DNA from: Acytostelium subglobosum LB1 | Taxonomy: Eukaryota > Evosea > Eumycetozoa > Acytosteliales > Acytosteliaceae | Reading direction: 5' to 3' | NCBI RefSeq assembly: GCF_000787575.1 | Contig: NW_012236514.1 | Span: forward strand, 62,001-126,000 | DNA length: 64,000 nt | Shown here: positions 21,644-32,173 of the stretch, in pieces | How positions within the stretch are numbered: position 1 is the first letter of the stretch | Layout: each line of letters opens with the position of its first letter | Made by a program: the position numbers and the translations under genes | Notes under the pieces: model-generated | What the model saw: the letters and a program-made list of their open reading frames with translations, nothing else | The model's database searches: none | What the model was told of the DNA's origin: nothing

Positions 21644-22314
21644 TCACATGATGAGGCAGTTTGGCTTCTTCTTGCTCTTGTAGTTCTTGAGATATTGGAT
21701 CTGCTTGATATTGATCGAGCCTCTTCTCTTCTCACGAATGTACTCCACGGCCTGCAGAGGGTTCATGCCCGACTCAATGAGGGCAATGGCCACCAACACA
21801 GGCGCTCTTCCAAGTCCTGCGACGCAATGTACGCCAACCGTCTGTTTATCATCCTTGCTGTTAATTCCAAAAAGAACGTAAGAGTTAGTGATCAATGTCA
21901 ACCATCAAACAAACACAAACTACTAAGATGATGAGAACCTACTTGTATGATTCTTTCAATATCCTCAACCAGTTGTCGACCACTGAATCGGATGGCGCAC
22001 CACCATCTGGGAAGGGCATATCATGTACCTGTATGCCGACTGACTGAAGTGGCTCAGTCGAGTAGGTTGGATCGCATGCTCTTACTAAATGTGTTACACC
22101 GTATTTCTTAAGCTCCTATTTATATTTAAATAGTTTGATTGATCGATTGAGTTAATATATATATAAATAAGTTATTTGTATTTGCTATAAATATACATAC
22201 GTTTATATATAATGGTAGATTGTCGTCGTTTGGAGCGTCAAAGATGAGGAATCTATGTGTTGTGCTCTCAACCAAGGAGGCTGGATTTGGAAGTGTGCTT
22301 CGAGGTCCAGTCAT
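21644..22314 (-). CDS. PRL-type (PTP4A) prenylated tyrosine phosphatase
   Basis: Exons 22201-22314, 21943-22115 and 21644-21857 give 166 residues. The P-loop is HCVAGLGRAP, with catalytic Cys and Arg in the C-X5-R arrangement and the Ala that marks PRL phosphatases. The general-acid loop is MPFPDGGAP, and the WPFDD-like position fits. The protein ends SKKKPNCLIM, a CAAX box preceded by a polybasic stretch, so farnesylation and plasma or endosomal membrane attachment are expected. PRLs bind CNNM magnesium transporters in animals. Intron 2 uses donor GTAGGT. The upstream ATG at 22314 gives the usual family N terminus (STHRFLIFDAPND). Confidence 0.93.
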
Positions 22315-23350
22315 GATTATCTTACATCCTCTTCAAGTGCGTGTGATAGTGTTACTACTGATGCTGATGAGCTTCTTCTTCTTCTTCTTCTCTTCTACTG
22401 TTGTCGTTGTTATTGTTGTTGTTGTTTGTTATTGTCGACTGTTCGTTCACACTTCACTTTCTATTTATCTATCTGCTCTGCTACTCCAATTCTTTCTTTG
22501 TTATATGTTATGTTATGATTGTTAATAACAAGTAGTAATAGTAGTAAATGTACTCTATCTATCTATCTATCTCTTTGTACGAACAACAACAATTGAATTA
22601 TTATTAAGAGTGAATATGAATGAGTGAGTGAGGGAGTGGAGTTGTGTGTTTAGTTGATGGGGGAGTTAGGAAGAGTGTGAGGATTGAGTCAAGATGTGCG
22701 AACGTTTGAGAAAGAAAGGCATTCACGATAAAAAAATTAAAATTAGAATTGTGTGTTTTTTAGGTCTTTTTGTGCGAGTTGCAGGTTGTGTGCAAACCGG
22801 GTGTGTTTGGTGTGTGTGAGGTAATGTTGTCAACTACCCAGGGAGGAGGTCAGATGACATCAATCTTGTAACAAGGGTCTTCAACGAAACACAACACCGC
22901 CAATGTCCTCAATAGGAAGTGTTTGGTGACGATCGAAATATGACCTGTGAAGTGTAGTTGATTGATTCGGATGACTCCCACTTGGAAGTCAAAGACTCTC
23001 AATGTTGATTAATTAATTAATTGATTAATTGATTAAATACACACTCTTGAATCCAGGGATTCCAAATGTCGTCAGCATAATAATTATATAATATTAAATA
23101 TGATTGATTGATAATTGAAGAATGATTTAATGAATGAATGGTTGGAGGAATCACAACATCATCATTGTTGTTTGGAGGTTGTGTTTGATGTGGTGTTGTT
23201 ACATCAATGGAACATGTTGTTATTGAATCTTGATCATCTGTTCATTCAACACCACATCTTGGGGGTGATTGAGTGTGATTGAATGTGATTGAGCGGGGGT
23301 AGTTTAGATCTCATTCATTCCTTAGATGTTAAATATTTATATTTATTATA
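22315..23350. other. Gene-free spacer (1 kb)
   Basis: PRL 5' flank and 3' flank of the unknown membrane protein. It holds pyrimidine-rich CTT repeats (22365-22400), CTAT repeats (22555-22575) and AT-rich runs. Nothing coding is supported. Confidence 0.5.
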
Positions 23351-25255
23351 TTATAATATTAGAACTTCATTGGCTTTAGGTATTAATGACATCTTATAAA
23401 AGGCTGGATGGGCCTCTGTGTAGCATATGGATCGCACTTTGTAAAGTTTCTGGCCCTTGGTATGAGTCGATTGTGGTTGAAGTCCCAGGTGTAGTCTCAT
23501 TGCTTGTCCATCCTCCCCCTTATAATGCATTGTTGTTGAGAACCATTTGATATCACTCGATGGCATGGATGATGAAGATGCACTTCCAACATTGCTGTTG
23601 CCTTGAAGGTCAACAATGATTGATCGATGTGTAAACACTGGTGGAGCACTCAATTGTCTGTCGAGGACTACACATGATGGCTTTGTTCTATCATTTGACC
23701 AACACTTGCTGCTTGGTCTAAAGTCCCAGAGTGTTCGCACTATACTCGCATTCAGTGGTTCCTTCATCAATCTGAGTGTGCTGCCATTCCTCACGCCATC
23801 AGCTGATGACGATCCAATCACAAGTAGATAACTGAGGTCAGAGTTGATCGCTGCAAAGTGACAAGCCTCCTCAACCAGATGTCCATCGACTGGAAAGCTC
23901 TCCTGTCCATTCTCACATGTTGACTGAAGTGTGAGCAGTCTGTCACACATTGAGAGATCTCTTGCCGCCCACACACAGTATCCTTGTGTGAGTGGACACT
24001 CCACCACCTCCACGACCTCCTCTTTGTTCTTGGGCTTTGCCTTCTTGACGTCAAGGATCAGAGTTGAGGTCCAATTGTTGCCATTCTCACGAACAAGACA
24101 AGTGAACTTTCTAAAGAATGAACCATATCCAAACAATGTAAGATGATGTGCTCCAGTCCAATCCAATGCACTTTCCTTGTATAGTGAGTCCACAGTTGGT
24201 CCAACAAGAATGGCTGCAACACAACCTGGATTGGCACGCCAATTGATCCATGTCCTAAACTGATTGGCCTCCAGCGCTGTCCTTGGTATCAACATAGGTG
24301 TCCATGCTCTGCAACCCATTGTTTGAACAGTGTCCCATATCGCCTGCCATTGACATCTACAAATGAAGTTTGTAGATGGACCATGTTCGCCAACTGCATG
24401 CTGGGTTGTGGTCCAGAGTGGTCTCTTCTCATCCTTTTGGAACGTCCATCTTTGTTCTTGAGGACATACATTGCAATGTCTCATGGGATGATCTGGAGAC
24501 GCATGCATTGAGTCCTCAAAGTAGACCAATGCAATCTTTGATGTTCTCATCTTGATGCTCTCCTTCGAGGTCTTCTTGTGGATGTTGCCTGGGCCCAACA
24601 TGACATGTGAGGGGCGGTTGGGGATGGCCTCGAACGCGCATGCCCATTTTACAATGCCAGGCTCGCCAAGTAGTCCAACAACAATCACACAGCCAAAGCC
24701 AATCCATGGGTAGCCACCGGGGAGACGGGCGCACCAACATGCGCCACACACACAGATGGCAAAGATCCAGCGTTGTAGAGGCGCCCACCACCATATGCCA
24801 GGCTTGTACTGAAGTGTCTTGAACCTCTTGCCACCGCCAAAGCCACAGAATCCCCTCCAGAATGCGTCGCGGAATGCAGCATATATGTCCAGCACATGGA
24901 CCAACAGTACAAAGCCGGATACTGAACTGGCGGCAATCAGCAAGCCCAGGGGTACATCTGAAGGCTGGGCATTATCTCTATTCTTATACCTAAGTACAGT
25001 GATTGCTGTCCATATACCAATCATACACAGCAACAACACATCACTCAAGTTCTCTGGTGTATTCCACTGACTTATCTTTCTCTCTTTGTTGTTATTGTTG
25101 GCACCCTCTTCAATTGAATCATTGTTGTTGTTATTGTTGTTTAGTGATGATCTATCTATTATGATTGTTGTTGTACTATTACTATTATTACTATTATGTT
25201 GTTGTTGATAGTTGTCAAGAATCAACATGTCTTGATCTTTATCCTCTTGTGTCAT
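23351..25255 (-). CDS. Unknown multi-pass membrane protein with large C-terminal domain
   Basis: An intronless 634-residue frame from ATG at 25255. The N terminus is Asn-rich and disordered (about 70 residues). Four hydrophobic segments follow: VLLLCMIGIWTAITVL, PLGLLIAASSVSGFVLLVHVL, IFAICVCGACWCA and IGFGCVIVVGLLG. About 400 mostly soluble residues come next with many Trp and Cys (CRCQWQAIWDTVQTMGCRAW, WINWRANPGCVAAILVG). I do not recognise the family. The even codon use and the absence of stops over 1.9 kb make it a real gene. The C-terminal part could be a lumenal or cytosolic enzyme-like or binding domain. Confidence 0.8.
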   Translation of the reverse strand: MTQEDKDQDMLILDNYQQQHNSNNSNSTTTIIIDRSSLNNNNNNNDSIEEGANNNNKERKISQWNTPENLSDVLLLCMIGIWTAITVLRYKNRDNAQPSDVPLGLLIAASSVSGFVLLVHVLDIYAAFRDAFWRGFCGFGGGKRFKTLQYKPGIWWWAPLQRWIFAICVCGACWCARLPGGYPWIGFGCVIVVGLLGEPGIVKWACAFEAIPNRPSHVMLGPGNIHKKTSKESIKMRTSKIALVYFEDSMHASPDHPMRHCNVCPQEQRWTFQKDEKRPLWTTTQHAVGEHGPSTNFICRCQWQAIWDTVQTMGCRAWTPMLIPRTALEANQFRTWINWRANPGCVAAILVGPTVDSLYKESALDWTGAHHLTLFGYGSFFRKFTCLVRENGNNWTSTLILDVKKAKPKNKEEVVEVVECPLTQGYCVWAARDLSMCDRLLTLQSTCENGQESFPVDGHLVEEACHFAAINSDLSYLLVIGSSSADGVRNGSTLRLMKEPLNASIVRTLWDFRPSSKCWSNDRTKPSCVVLDRQLSAPPVFTHRSIIVDLQGNSNVGSASSSSMPSSDIKWFSTTMHYKGEDGQAMRLHLGLQPQSTHTKGQKLYKVRSICYTEAHPAFYKMSLIPKANEVLIL

Positions 25256-25892
25256 GATGTATTGTTATAACAATTAGAATTAGAATACAACAACTAAATG
25301 TATTTATAAACATGTTGTTCGATGTTGATGGAAATAGAAGAGGTTGTTTATGATAACATAATGTTATAAATAAACACTGTTGTTTATGTAACCATTCTTG
25401 AACAATAATAAACGATTACTTCTGCAAAGATTGATTGATCGATGTTGTTTTGATTAGTAACCCATTGTTGGGGAGGGCAACTAGTGTAAAGTGGGTGGTT
25501 CTAGTCCGTTGAGGTCCACAACGGAAATAGTGGTGTTGGGTTCGTGTTTGGGTGTGTCCCGACGACGAAACATCGCTTGGCCGGCTAGGACTTGATACCA
25601 ATGGTAACATTTAATCGTTAAAAGAGAGCCAATGAACAAAATGGTGACATTGATTTAGATATCACTAACATGTCTATAGTTATATTTATGATCATCCTTG
25701 AAACCAAAGAATACTTATGATCATTCATTGACCGGTCATGTCATCTTCATGAATGATGAGATGTAACCAACGATGTTCCTTTTCGGAAATGGAACTCGTG
25801 AACGTGAACCACTATGTGAGAACAATCTGAACTACAAGTCTTGTTCAAATGAAGTGAAGTGAAGTTGAATGTTGTAATTGAATACATACCAT
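25256..25892. other. Divergent promoter region
   Basis: A spacer between the unknown membrane protein (leftward) and PLPBP (rightward). It is AT-rich near 25256-25420 and mixed thereafter. No supported gene. Confidence 0.5.
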
Positions 25893-27104
25893 ATGCTTGC
25901 ATACTACCGTTGCTGTCCTGTTGTTCTATCTACTGCATCAAGGAAGTTCTTCAAATCATATACAACAACAATAAGAACAATAGCTACAATGGCAGAGTTT
26001 AACATTGATACAGAGAAGAAAGAGTTGGTCGAGAGATACAATGCGATAAAGTCAAAGATCACTGATCCCAATGCAAGTTGTTGTTCATTGCACTCATGAT
26101 TACATCGCACATTACTTACACTGGACTGCGACACGCATCTAATGAATGACCATAGGTCAGCTTGGTGGCTGTTAGCAAGACGAAGCCAACATGGATGATA
26201 CGTACTTTATATGAGCATGGACATCGTCACTTTGGTGAGAACTATGTATGTTGTTTACTATATAATATACTCACAGACAATGACTCAACTAACAACGTGA
26301 TGTTAAGATACAAGAACTAGAGAGTAAGTCAGTTGAGTTGGGAGACTTGTCAGACATTAAATGGCACTTCATTGGAAGCATTCAATCAAATAAGATCAAA
26401 GGATTATGTACAGTGAAGCATCTTTCAATGGTGGAGACTGTTGAGAAACAGTCCACTGCAGACAGGTTCGCCAAATCATGGATGGACGAGCATTCACAAC
26501 TACCAATAATGGTTCAAGTTAATACAAGTGGTGAGGAGTGTAAGTGTTACAGTATAGCATCCAATCATTCGCAAGAGACTGACATATCCTTCAACATCAT
26601 TAGCCAAGAGCGGCTGTGACCCAAGCCAAGTTGTGGACATTGTCCGACATATCATTAGTAATGATGTATGCAAGAAGTCACTAAAGTTCGCTGGTCTGAT
26701 GACCATTGGCAGTCCAAACGCAGGTGTAGACCAGCCTGATTTCAAGGTATTGTCAATTATGATGATGCATCTCATCTCCAGTCACATGACTGCATTCCTT
26801 TATTAACAATCCATCGATATCATCATAATCTTAGAAACTGGTACAATGTCGAGAGATGATTGTCCAACAGCTTGGACTGCCTTTGGATGCAATTGGATTG
26901 AGCATGGGAATGAGCCACGACTACATTGATGCTGTAAGTGTTGTTGGAGTCTCTGTCCATGATCATGGATGGAAAAGTATGATGACGTGCACCACCAACT
27001 AACACCAATGATTGATTGATTGGATGATCTAGATCAAATTCGGAAGCACCAGTGTAAGAGTTGGAAGCGCGATATTCGGAGAGAGGGACTATTCGAAGCA
27101 TTGA
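25893..27104 (+). CDS. Pyridoxal phosphate homeostasis protein (PLPBP/YggS family)
   Basis: Exons 25893-26072, 26156-26245, 26308-26539, 26604-26746, 26835-26933 and 27033-27104 give 271 residues. The fold is the alanine-racemase-like TIM barrel that binds PLP. The PLP lysine lies in LVAVSKTKP; then [27 protein letters not shown] and the phosphate-binding C-terminal motif [13 protein letters not shown]. It buffers cellular PLP and affects amino acid metabolism. The first intron appears to be a GC-AG intron: only donor GCAAGT at 26073 keeps phase with the acceptor at 26155. About 32 residues precede the MAEFNID start at 25989 and could be a mitochondrial presequence; either ATG may be used. 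Confidence 0.92.
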
Positions 27105-27263
27105 TTGAATGAATGAATGGACTGGCCTGATAAATGACGGACATAGGATTGCAATGTCCATCCATCAGGATATAGATAGTAAATAAATATATAAGTTATA
27201 CAACAATGTTGCACTAATGGAAGCTGAATGATGATGTTGCTGTATGACCATTCAGTTGATTGA

Positions 27264-29007
27264 TCAATTGATGGTATTCTCCTGTGATGAGAACAGGTCT
27301 TTGAACAATTGTAGCACTCCATGTGGATTGGATGATATGATCTCCAGTCGACGCTCGGGCGTCTCACCATCAATAGGCGTGAAGACAATCTCCAACTTGT
27401 TCTCCTCCAGAACTGTCACTGTCTTTATATTTGGTACAGGTATCTCGCATGCAATCTACAATCCAACGAATGTTAATATCATTGATTGATCATGTATATC
27501 TAGCTCATCCATGTGCAACATACCTTGTTCGAGAGTGAGTTGATTCTAATGACCTCTTTGACTTGGATGGTGATCAGTGCACAGTCTTTGCCAATTGTGA
27601 TTGGGATGACAACTTTGCCACCTTGATCCAGAAGTGTGATGATCATTCTCTTGCGCGCCAACTTTAACTCGGCAATCCAGCGTTCCATCTGATCCTTGGT
27701 CTCGGTGTTGAAGAAGTACTCGAGTCCACGAGCGTCTGCAAGACTGAAGCACCAGTCTAGTCCGTCCAGACTGCGTTGTTTGATGACGCGACACGATGAC
27801 ACGAGCAAGTATATCGAGCCCAGAGGCTTCTGTGGTGGGTCCTCCTTGTAGTAGATCAATGATGTTGGGGTCAGAGTGCAATAGCGTCGCTCCCACCACT
27901 TGTTCACTCTGGTCTTCCTCAGCCAACCCGTGAGGATGGCCTGCTTGTCGGGCTGATGTGTCACACTCGACGTGCTGATGGCCACGTTCTGTGCCGTGTA
28001 TGTACGCTCGACGGCGTTGGTAATGGAGCTGAGCCACTTGAGACGGTCCTCCTGCGAGTCGAACAGCAGGACAAACTCGCGTTCATTGTCAATCAGCAGA
28101 CTGATGCCGTTGACCTGCTTGACCTCCTCGATGGGGCCCTCGTCGCCCGAGCCAAAGCAGTCTGAGTCATCGTTGCTCCAGCCTGGATCGCCAAGCACCG
28201 TGACAGTGCGGCCTCGAATCTGTGTCAGCATCTTGTCGCTCATCTCTGACAGATGCGTCAGATCAATGATGCCCTTGAGCGTGGTGATCTTGTTGTTGTG
28301 TGGTGGCGCAGTGAAGTAGCGCAGTTTGTTGCCCTGTAGTTGGCACCATCTTCGCTTGGTGTTCTTGAAGTAGTGGCCCTTCTCGCCACGCTTCAGCAAC
28401 CAGCCCATGACTGGATCCTCCTTGACCTTGTCGGCCAGATGTATGGCGTAGCTGAGTGAGTAGGCCCAGTTCTCCAAGTCCTTCAACATATCGCTCTTGC
28501 TACCGACGATGCAGCTCATGAATGTGAACTCTACGCCATTCGGCGTGACCAGTGCAATCGAGTCTATATCAACATCGCCCGTCTCCACATCCTTCCAAGT
28601 CTTATTATTTGGTGGTGCCATTCCAATTGACCAATGTTGATATATCGGCGTGATGATTCCACCATGCTTTAGTTTACATCCACGTAAGAATATCTGTCCC
28701 TTCATACATGTCATATCGTTTACATCTTTCTGTTGTATTATCAATCGATTGATTGAATGAGTCAATGTTGAATGAATGAGGCCTCAGTTCTGAACAACAC
28801 ACTTACAGGTTGTCTATCAAAGTATGATAGAAAGTCAGTTTGAAGTATGAACCAACGTTGTTTCAGACTTCCAACTCTCTCAAGTGATGGTAGTGATGAC
28901 TGGTATCCTGATCCACTACATGACCTATCTAATAGATTACGTTCCTTCTCATCCATGTCCCTTGATCCCCATTTCTTCAGCCATCCACTTGTTATTATCA
29001 AGTCCAT
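27264..29007 (-). CDS. Protein with three PH domains
   Basis: Exons 28807-29007, 27524-28729 and 27264-27455 give 532 residues. PH-type starts are seen three times: SGWLKKWG...KQRWFILQTDFLSYFD near the N terminus (split by intron 1), MGWLLKRG...KRRWCQLQGNKLRYF in the middle and TGWLRKTRVNKWWERRYCTLTPTSLIYY in the third. Each pairs with a later Trp helix (e.g. DRLKWLSSITNAV, QMERWIAELKLA). Such proteins bind phosphoinositides or act as adaptors at membranes. A C-terminal segment of about 110 residues follows with no recognised domain (VLEENKLEIVF...PHGVLQLFKDLF). It converges on PLPBP, with 159 nt between stops. Confidence 0.85.
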
Positions 29008-29705
29008 ATTATACTCTATATACCTTTGTGCCCCTATCTCTAAATATTATCTATCTATCTATCTTTATATCTTTGCGAATGAATGTATTGGCATCAACAA
29101 CTGGTGTGTGATGGACCATCACCAAAACCACACCTCACACAATGATCAGAAAGGGTTCGACTCGGCCCATTCATGACCTTTGAAGATTCTTTTTCCTTTT
29201 GCGATTGTTGGATTGGACAAAGTACTACCATTAACATGAACAACCAACAAGAGAATACAATGTAATGTAAGGTGTTGGTTGATGAGTGAATCATAACTTA
29301 TTAGAAATGAATAAATGAATGATTGATATCATTTATCTCTATCAATGTCTCTTAGACCATCAATGCATGCTCTACCAATCCGTTATTTATTGGTAGATGG
29401 TCCAGAGCTATAAATATCCAAACTACAATCAATCATTCAATTCAATGCCGTGACGTCAAAGTCCTTCTTTTCAATTCTTCAGGCTTCTTTGACGATTTGA
29501 GTCACTTTCCGAAAGAAGAACCATGATCAAACAAATATCCAATAATACTCGTGGTGGGGAGGTAGTGATCATTGGAGGATTGGATGATGCATGACCGGGT
29601 TGTAGTCTACAAGACATTGAATAGGGCCGACCTATGCTCAATCAATCAATCAACCTTGTTATAATATATATTTATATACATAATACTATAAAATAATAAC
29701 AAACA
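29008..29705. other. Divergent promoter region
   Basis: A spacer between the PH protein and the glutathione peroxidase. It contains a 9-bp stem hairpin (29371-29397) and a palindromic CRE-like TGACGTCA at 29451-29458, about 250 bp upstream of the peroxidase start. No gene is seen. Confidence 0.5.
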
Positions 29706-30503
29706 ATGTTTAGACAACATCAATCAATGATGTTGTTGACAACAATGTTGTTGATGATGTCAATGTCTGGCACCAGCATTGTAAATGCAAAGCCAAAGTA
29801 CATCATTAACAATAATAATGACAACCACAAGGTTGGAATACACATTCGTCCAATAGCCAACGTTAGCTGCGAGCAACCAGCCACTTCATTCTACGATCTG
29901 GAGTTCCCATTGCTCAATGGCACCAACGTCCACTTCTCTCAGTTCAAGAACAAGGTGGTGTTGTTGCTCAACACTGCGTCATTCTGAGGAATGACCTACA
30001 TGTCCTACACCGGGTGCTACGACCTCGTCGAGTACTTTGGAACCAAGGACTTTGCCATTCTTGGCTTCCCCTGCGCTCAATTCATGAACCAAGAGCCAGG
30101 TCACAATGAGGAGGAGATCCTCAACTGTTTGAAATACGTCAATCCAGCAGATGGATATGAACCCAACTTCCTATTATTCCAAAAGGTATGTTATCAACTG
30201 TAATCAATCAATCACGTGACACTAACATGGTATCGTTCCATCATGTAGTCCACTGTCAATGGAGAATTGGACACTATCAACCCTATATTCAGATGGCTAA
30301 AGAGTGGATGTGGCTTGCCTACCACGACTATTGGACTCACTTCAATGATCAGCTGGACACCCGTTATGTACAATGACATTGAGTGGAACTTTGGAAAGTT
30401 CCTCGTGTCAAAGTCTGGCAGACTGGTACGCAGGTACACTCCAGAGACACTACCTCAGTTCCTTATGGAGGATATCGCCAACTTGATCAAGGCACCAAAC
30501 TAG
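29706..30503 (+). CDS. Selenocysteine glutathione peroxidase, secreted type
   Basis: Exons 29706-30185 and 30249-30503, with a 63-nt GTATGT...TGTAG intron, give 244 residues if the in-frame TGA at 29985-29987 is read as selenocysteine (residue 94). The context LLNTASF-U-GMT is the glutathione peroxidase active site, and the frame stays fully family-like after the TGA. The other catalytic residues are present: Gln in [13 protein letters not shown] and Trp/Asn in [11 protein letters not shown] signal peptide is likely ([19 protein letters not shown]), so it should be secreted or lumenal. The middle insertion and loop resemble animal tetrameric GPx. It reduces H2O2 or lipid hydroperoxides with thiols. 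A SECIS-like element lies downstream. Without selenocysteine it would be a dead 93-residue stub. Confidence 0.93.
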
Positions 30504-30686
30504 ACTAGACCAGTCCCCATCACACACACATTGACAATCATTCGATCGATCATTGACTGGATAGACTACACATAATGGTATCATTGCTCGTGGCATCTTG
30601 GGAATGTTCAAAGATTGGAATATTTGGACTATGATCATTTAGTGTCAGAGTTGGAATAACAACAAAACAATGAAGGATATGACATT

Positions 30687-30757
30687 GGAAACATGTAATG
30701 ACAGAGTATCTAGTTAATCGCATCGACGATTTAGATACTTTTGATAATCTTGTTACC
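30687..30757 (+). promoter_or_regulatory. SECIS-like element in the peroxidase 3' UTR
   Basis: Lower helix GGAAACATG (30687-30695) pairs with CTTGTTACC (30749-30757) at seven of nine positions. The non-canonical quartet is ATGA (30698-30701) opposite TGAT (30742-30745). The upper helix is AGTATCTA (30705-30712) with TAGATACT (30732-30739), a perfect 8 bp. AA at 30716-30717 sits 14 nt after the quartet, and a small apical stem AATCG/CGATT follows. This is the layout of a eukaryotic type II SECIS. It starts 184 nt after the stop of the UGA-containing peroxidase on the same strand. Confidence 0.8.
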
Positions 30758-30956
30758 AACATCCATCATTGATTCCAATATATGCTCTGACACTGGTTCA
30801 AACTTGATCACCATTTCATCCAATCGACAAAGACATGACCATCATACACAAACAATGTAGCCATCATACAACCATTCAATCAATTCAATCGATCAATCGA
30901 TCAATCAATGAATCATTCTTATATTATAACTCAACTAAACATTTATTATTCTGATT

Positions 30957-31609
30957 CTATGAGGAAGACGCATCTTCATCATTACGGCTAGCTTCGGAAA
31001 CAAAATGTTCGTAGAACCTCATCTCCATCTCCCAACGTTTATGGTCGACGATGGCCAAGTTCTCATAGGCTTTTCTTTGTTCTTCACCTAGTTGCTCATA
31101 CATCTTTGTCAACAAGTTGTTCAACTCGTCCATGTTGAGAGTTGGATTCTCTTCCATGATACCTGGACTCTTCTCCTTTGAGAACATTTGCAAGCCTGTT
31201 AAGAATGGACTTGGCGGTACGACCTTTCTATACCTCTTACATCTACTCTTTAACTCTTTCTTTATGAGTTGAGTTGACACTTTAGTCAAGTCTTATTTGT
31301 TTGAAGTTAATAAGATGGTAATTTGAATGATTGATTCATTGATTGATTAAACATACCTGGTACTGGAGGTGGATATTTCTCAATCAATGCATTGGCAATT
31401 CCAGGTGGAATACCATGAGCAATCAGTATACCAATGGATGAATTCATTATATATCCAGGATCAATGAAGCACTCATCAATTCTCTCCATTACATTATGGT
31501 CTTTTGGAACTTTGAGATGGCAATTAATTAGAAAATCCTTGACCTCATCCATCCCAGTCATTGGTGATGGTGATGATGATGTAGTAGTTGTTGTAGTAGT
31601 TGTAGACAT
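30957..31609 (-). CDS. HMG-box protein
   Basis: Exons 31357-31609 and 30957-31291 give 195 residues (start at ATG 31609; ATG 31626 is also in frame). The N terminus has a Thr/Ser run, then a helical region (DEVKDFLINCHLKVPKDHNVMERIDECF). The C-terminal half is a single HMG box: SPFLTGLQMFSKEKSPGIMEENP, then LTKMYEQLGEEQRKAYENLA and DHKRWEMEMRFYE. The box has aromatic and basic positions typical of non-sequence-specific DNA-bending proteins. It ends in an acidic/Ser tail (NDEDASSS). A nuclear chromatin role is inferred. The intron is 65 nt with GTATGT and AATAAG ends. Confidence 0.75.
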
Positions 31610-32173
31610 AATATTATATTGCCTCATCAAGTCAATGAATGAAATTGAAATGAACAAATGTCCAATCCAATAATAATAATATTAATGGTCCAGATTAGGA
31701 CATTACATGTTTGTTTCAGATTTATGATCGATCAGTTATTGGTTTATTATTATTGATGTTATTACTAATATGATTGCTGCTTGCTAGTTGTTATATACAC
31801 TTGCTTGCTTGCCTTGCTTTACTAGCGAGCCAGGTTTGTTTGTTTGGTAGTTGTTATACTTTGTTGTTGATGTTGATGGATGTATCCTCCTTATAATAAA
31901 TAGGAAAAGGGTATTAATTGTTTGTTTGATTGATTGATTGGTAGTTGTTGTAGTTGTTATATACGCTTTGATATACAATTAATAGTAATATATAATATAT
32001 ATGATTGTGATTGATTGATTGAGTGTGAGTGAGCTAAGGTGAAGCTGATGGAAGAGAAAGGATGCTTGGATTGGTGAATGAATAATATATAAGTGCGATA
32101 TGTTGATGATATGGGCTCATATGTAGTCAGGGGAGGTGATGGAGCTCCATCCATGTGTTGTTGTATGTTGTGT
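31610..32173. other. Spacer, HMG promoter and Cut8 3' flank
   Basis: AT-rich with ATTG runs and GCTTGCTTGCC simple sequence around 31800. No gene is supported. Confidence 0.5.
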
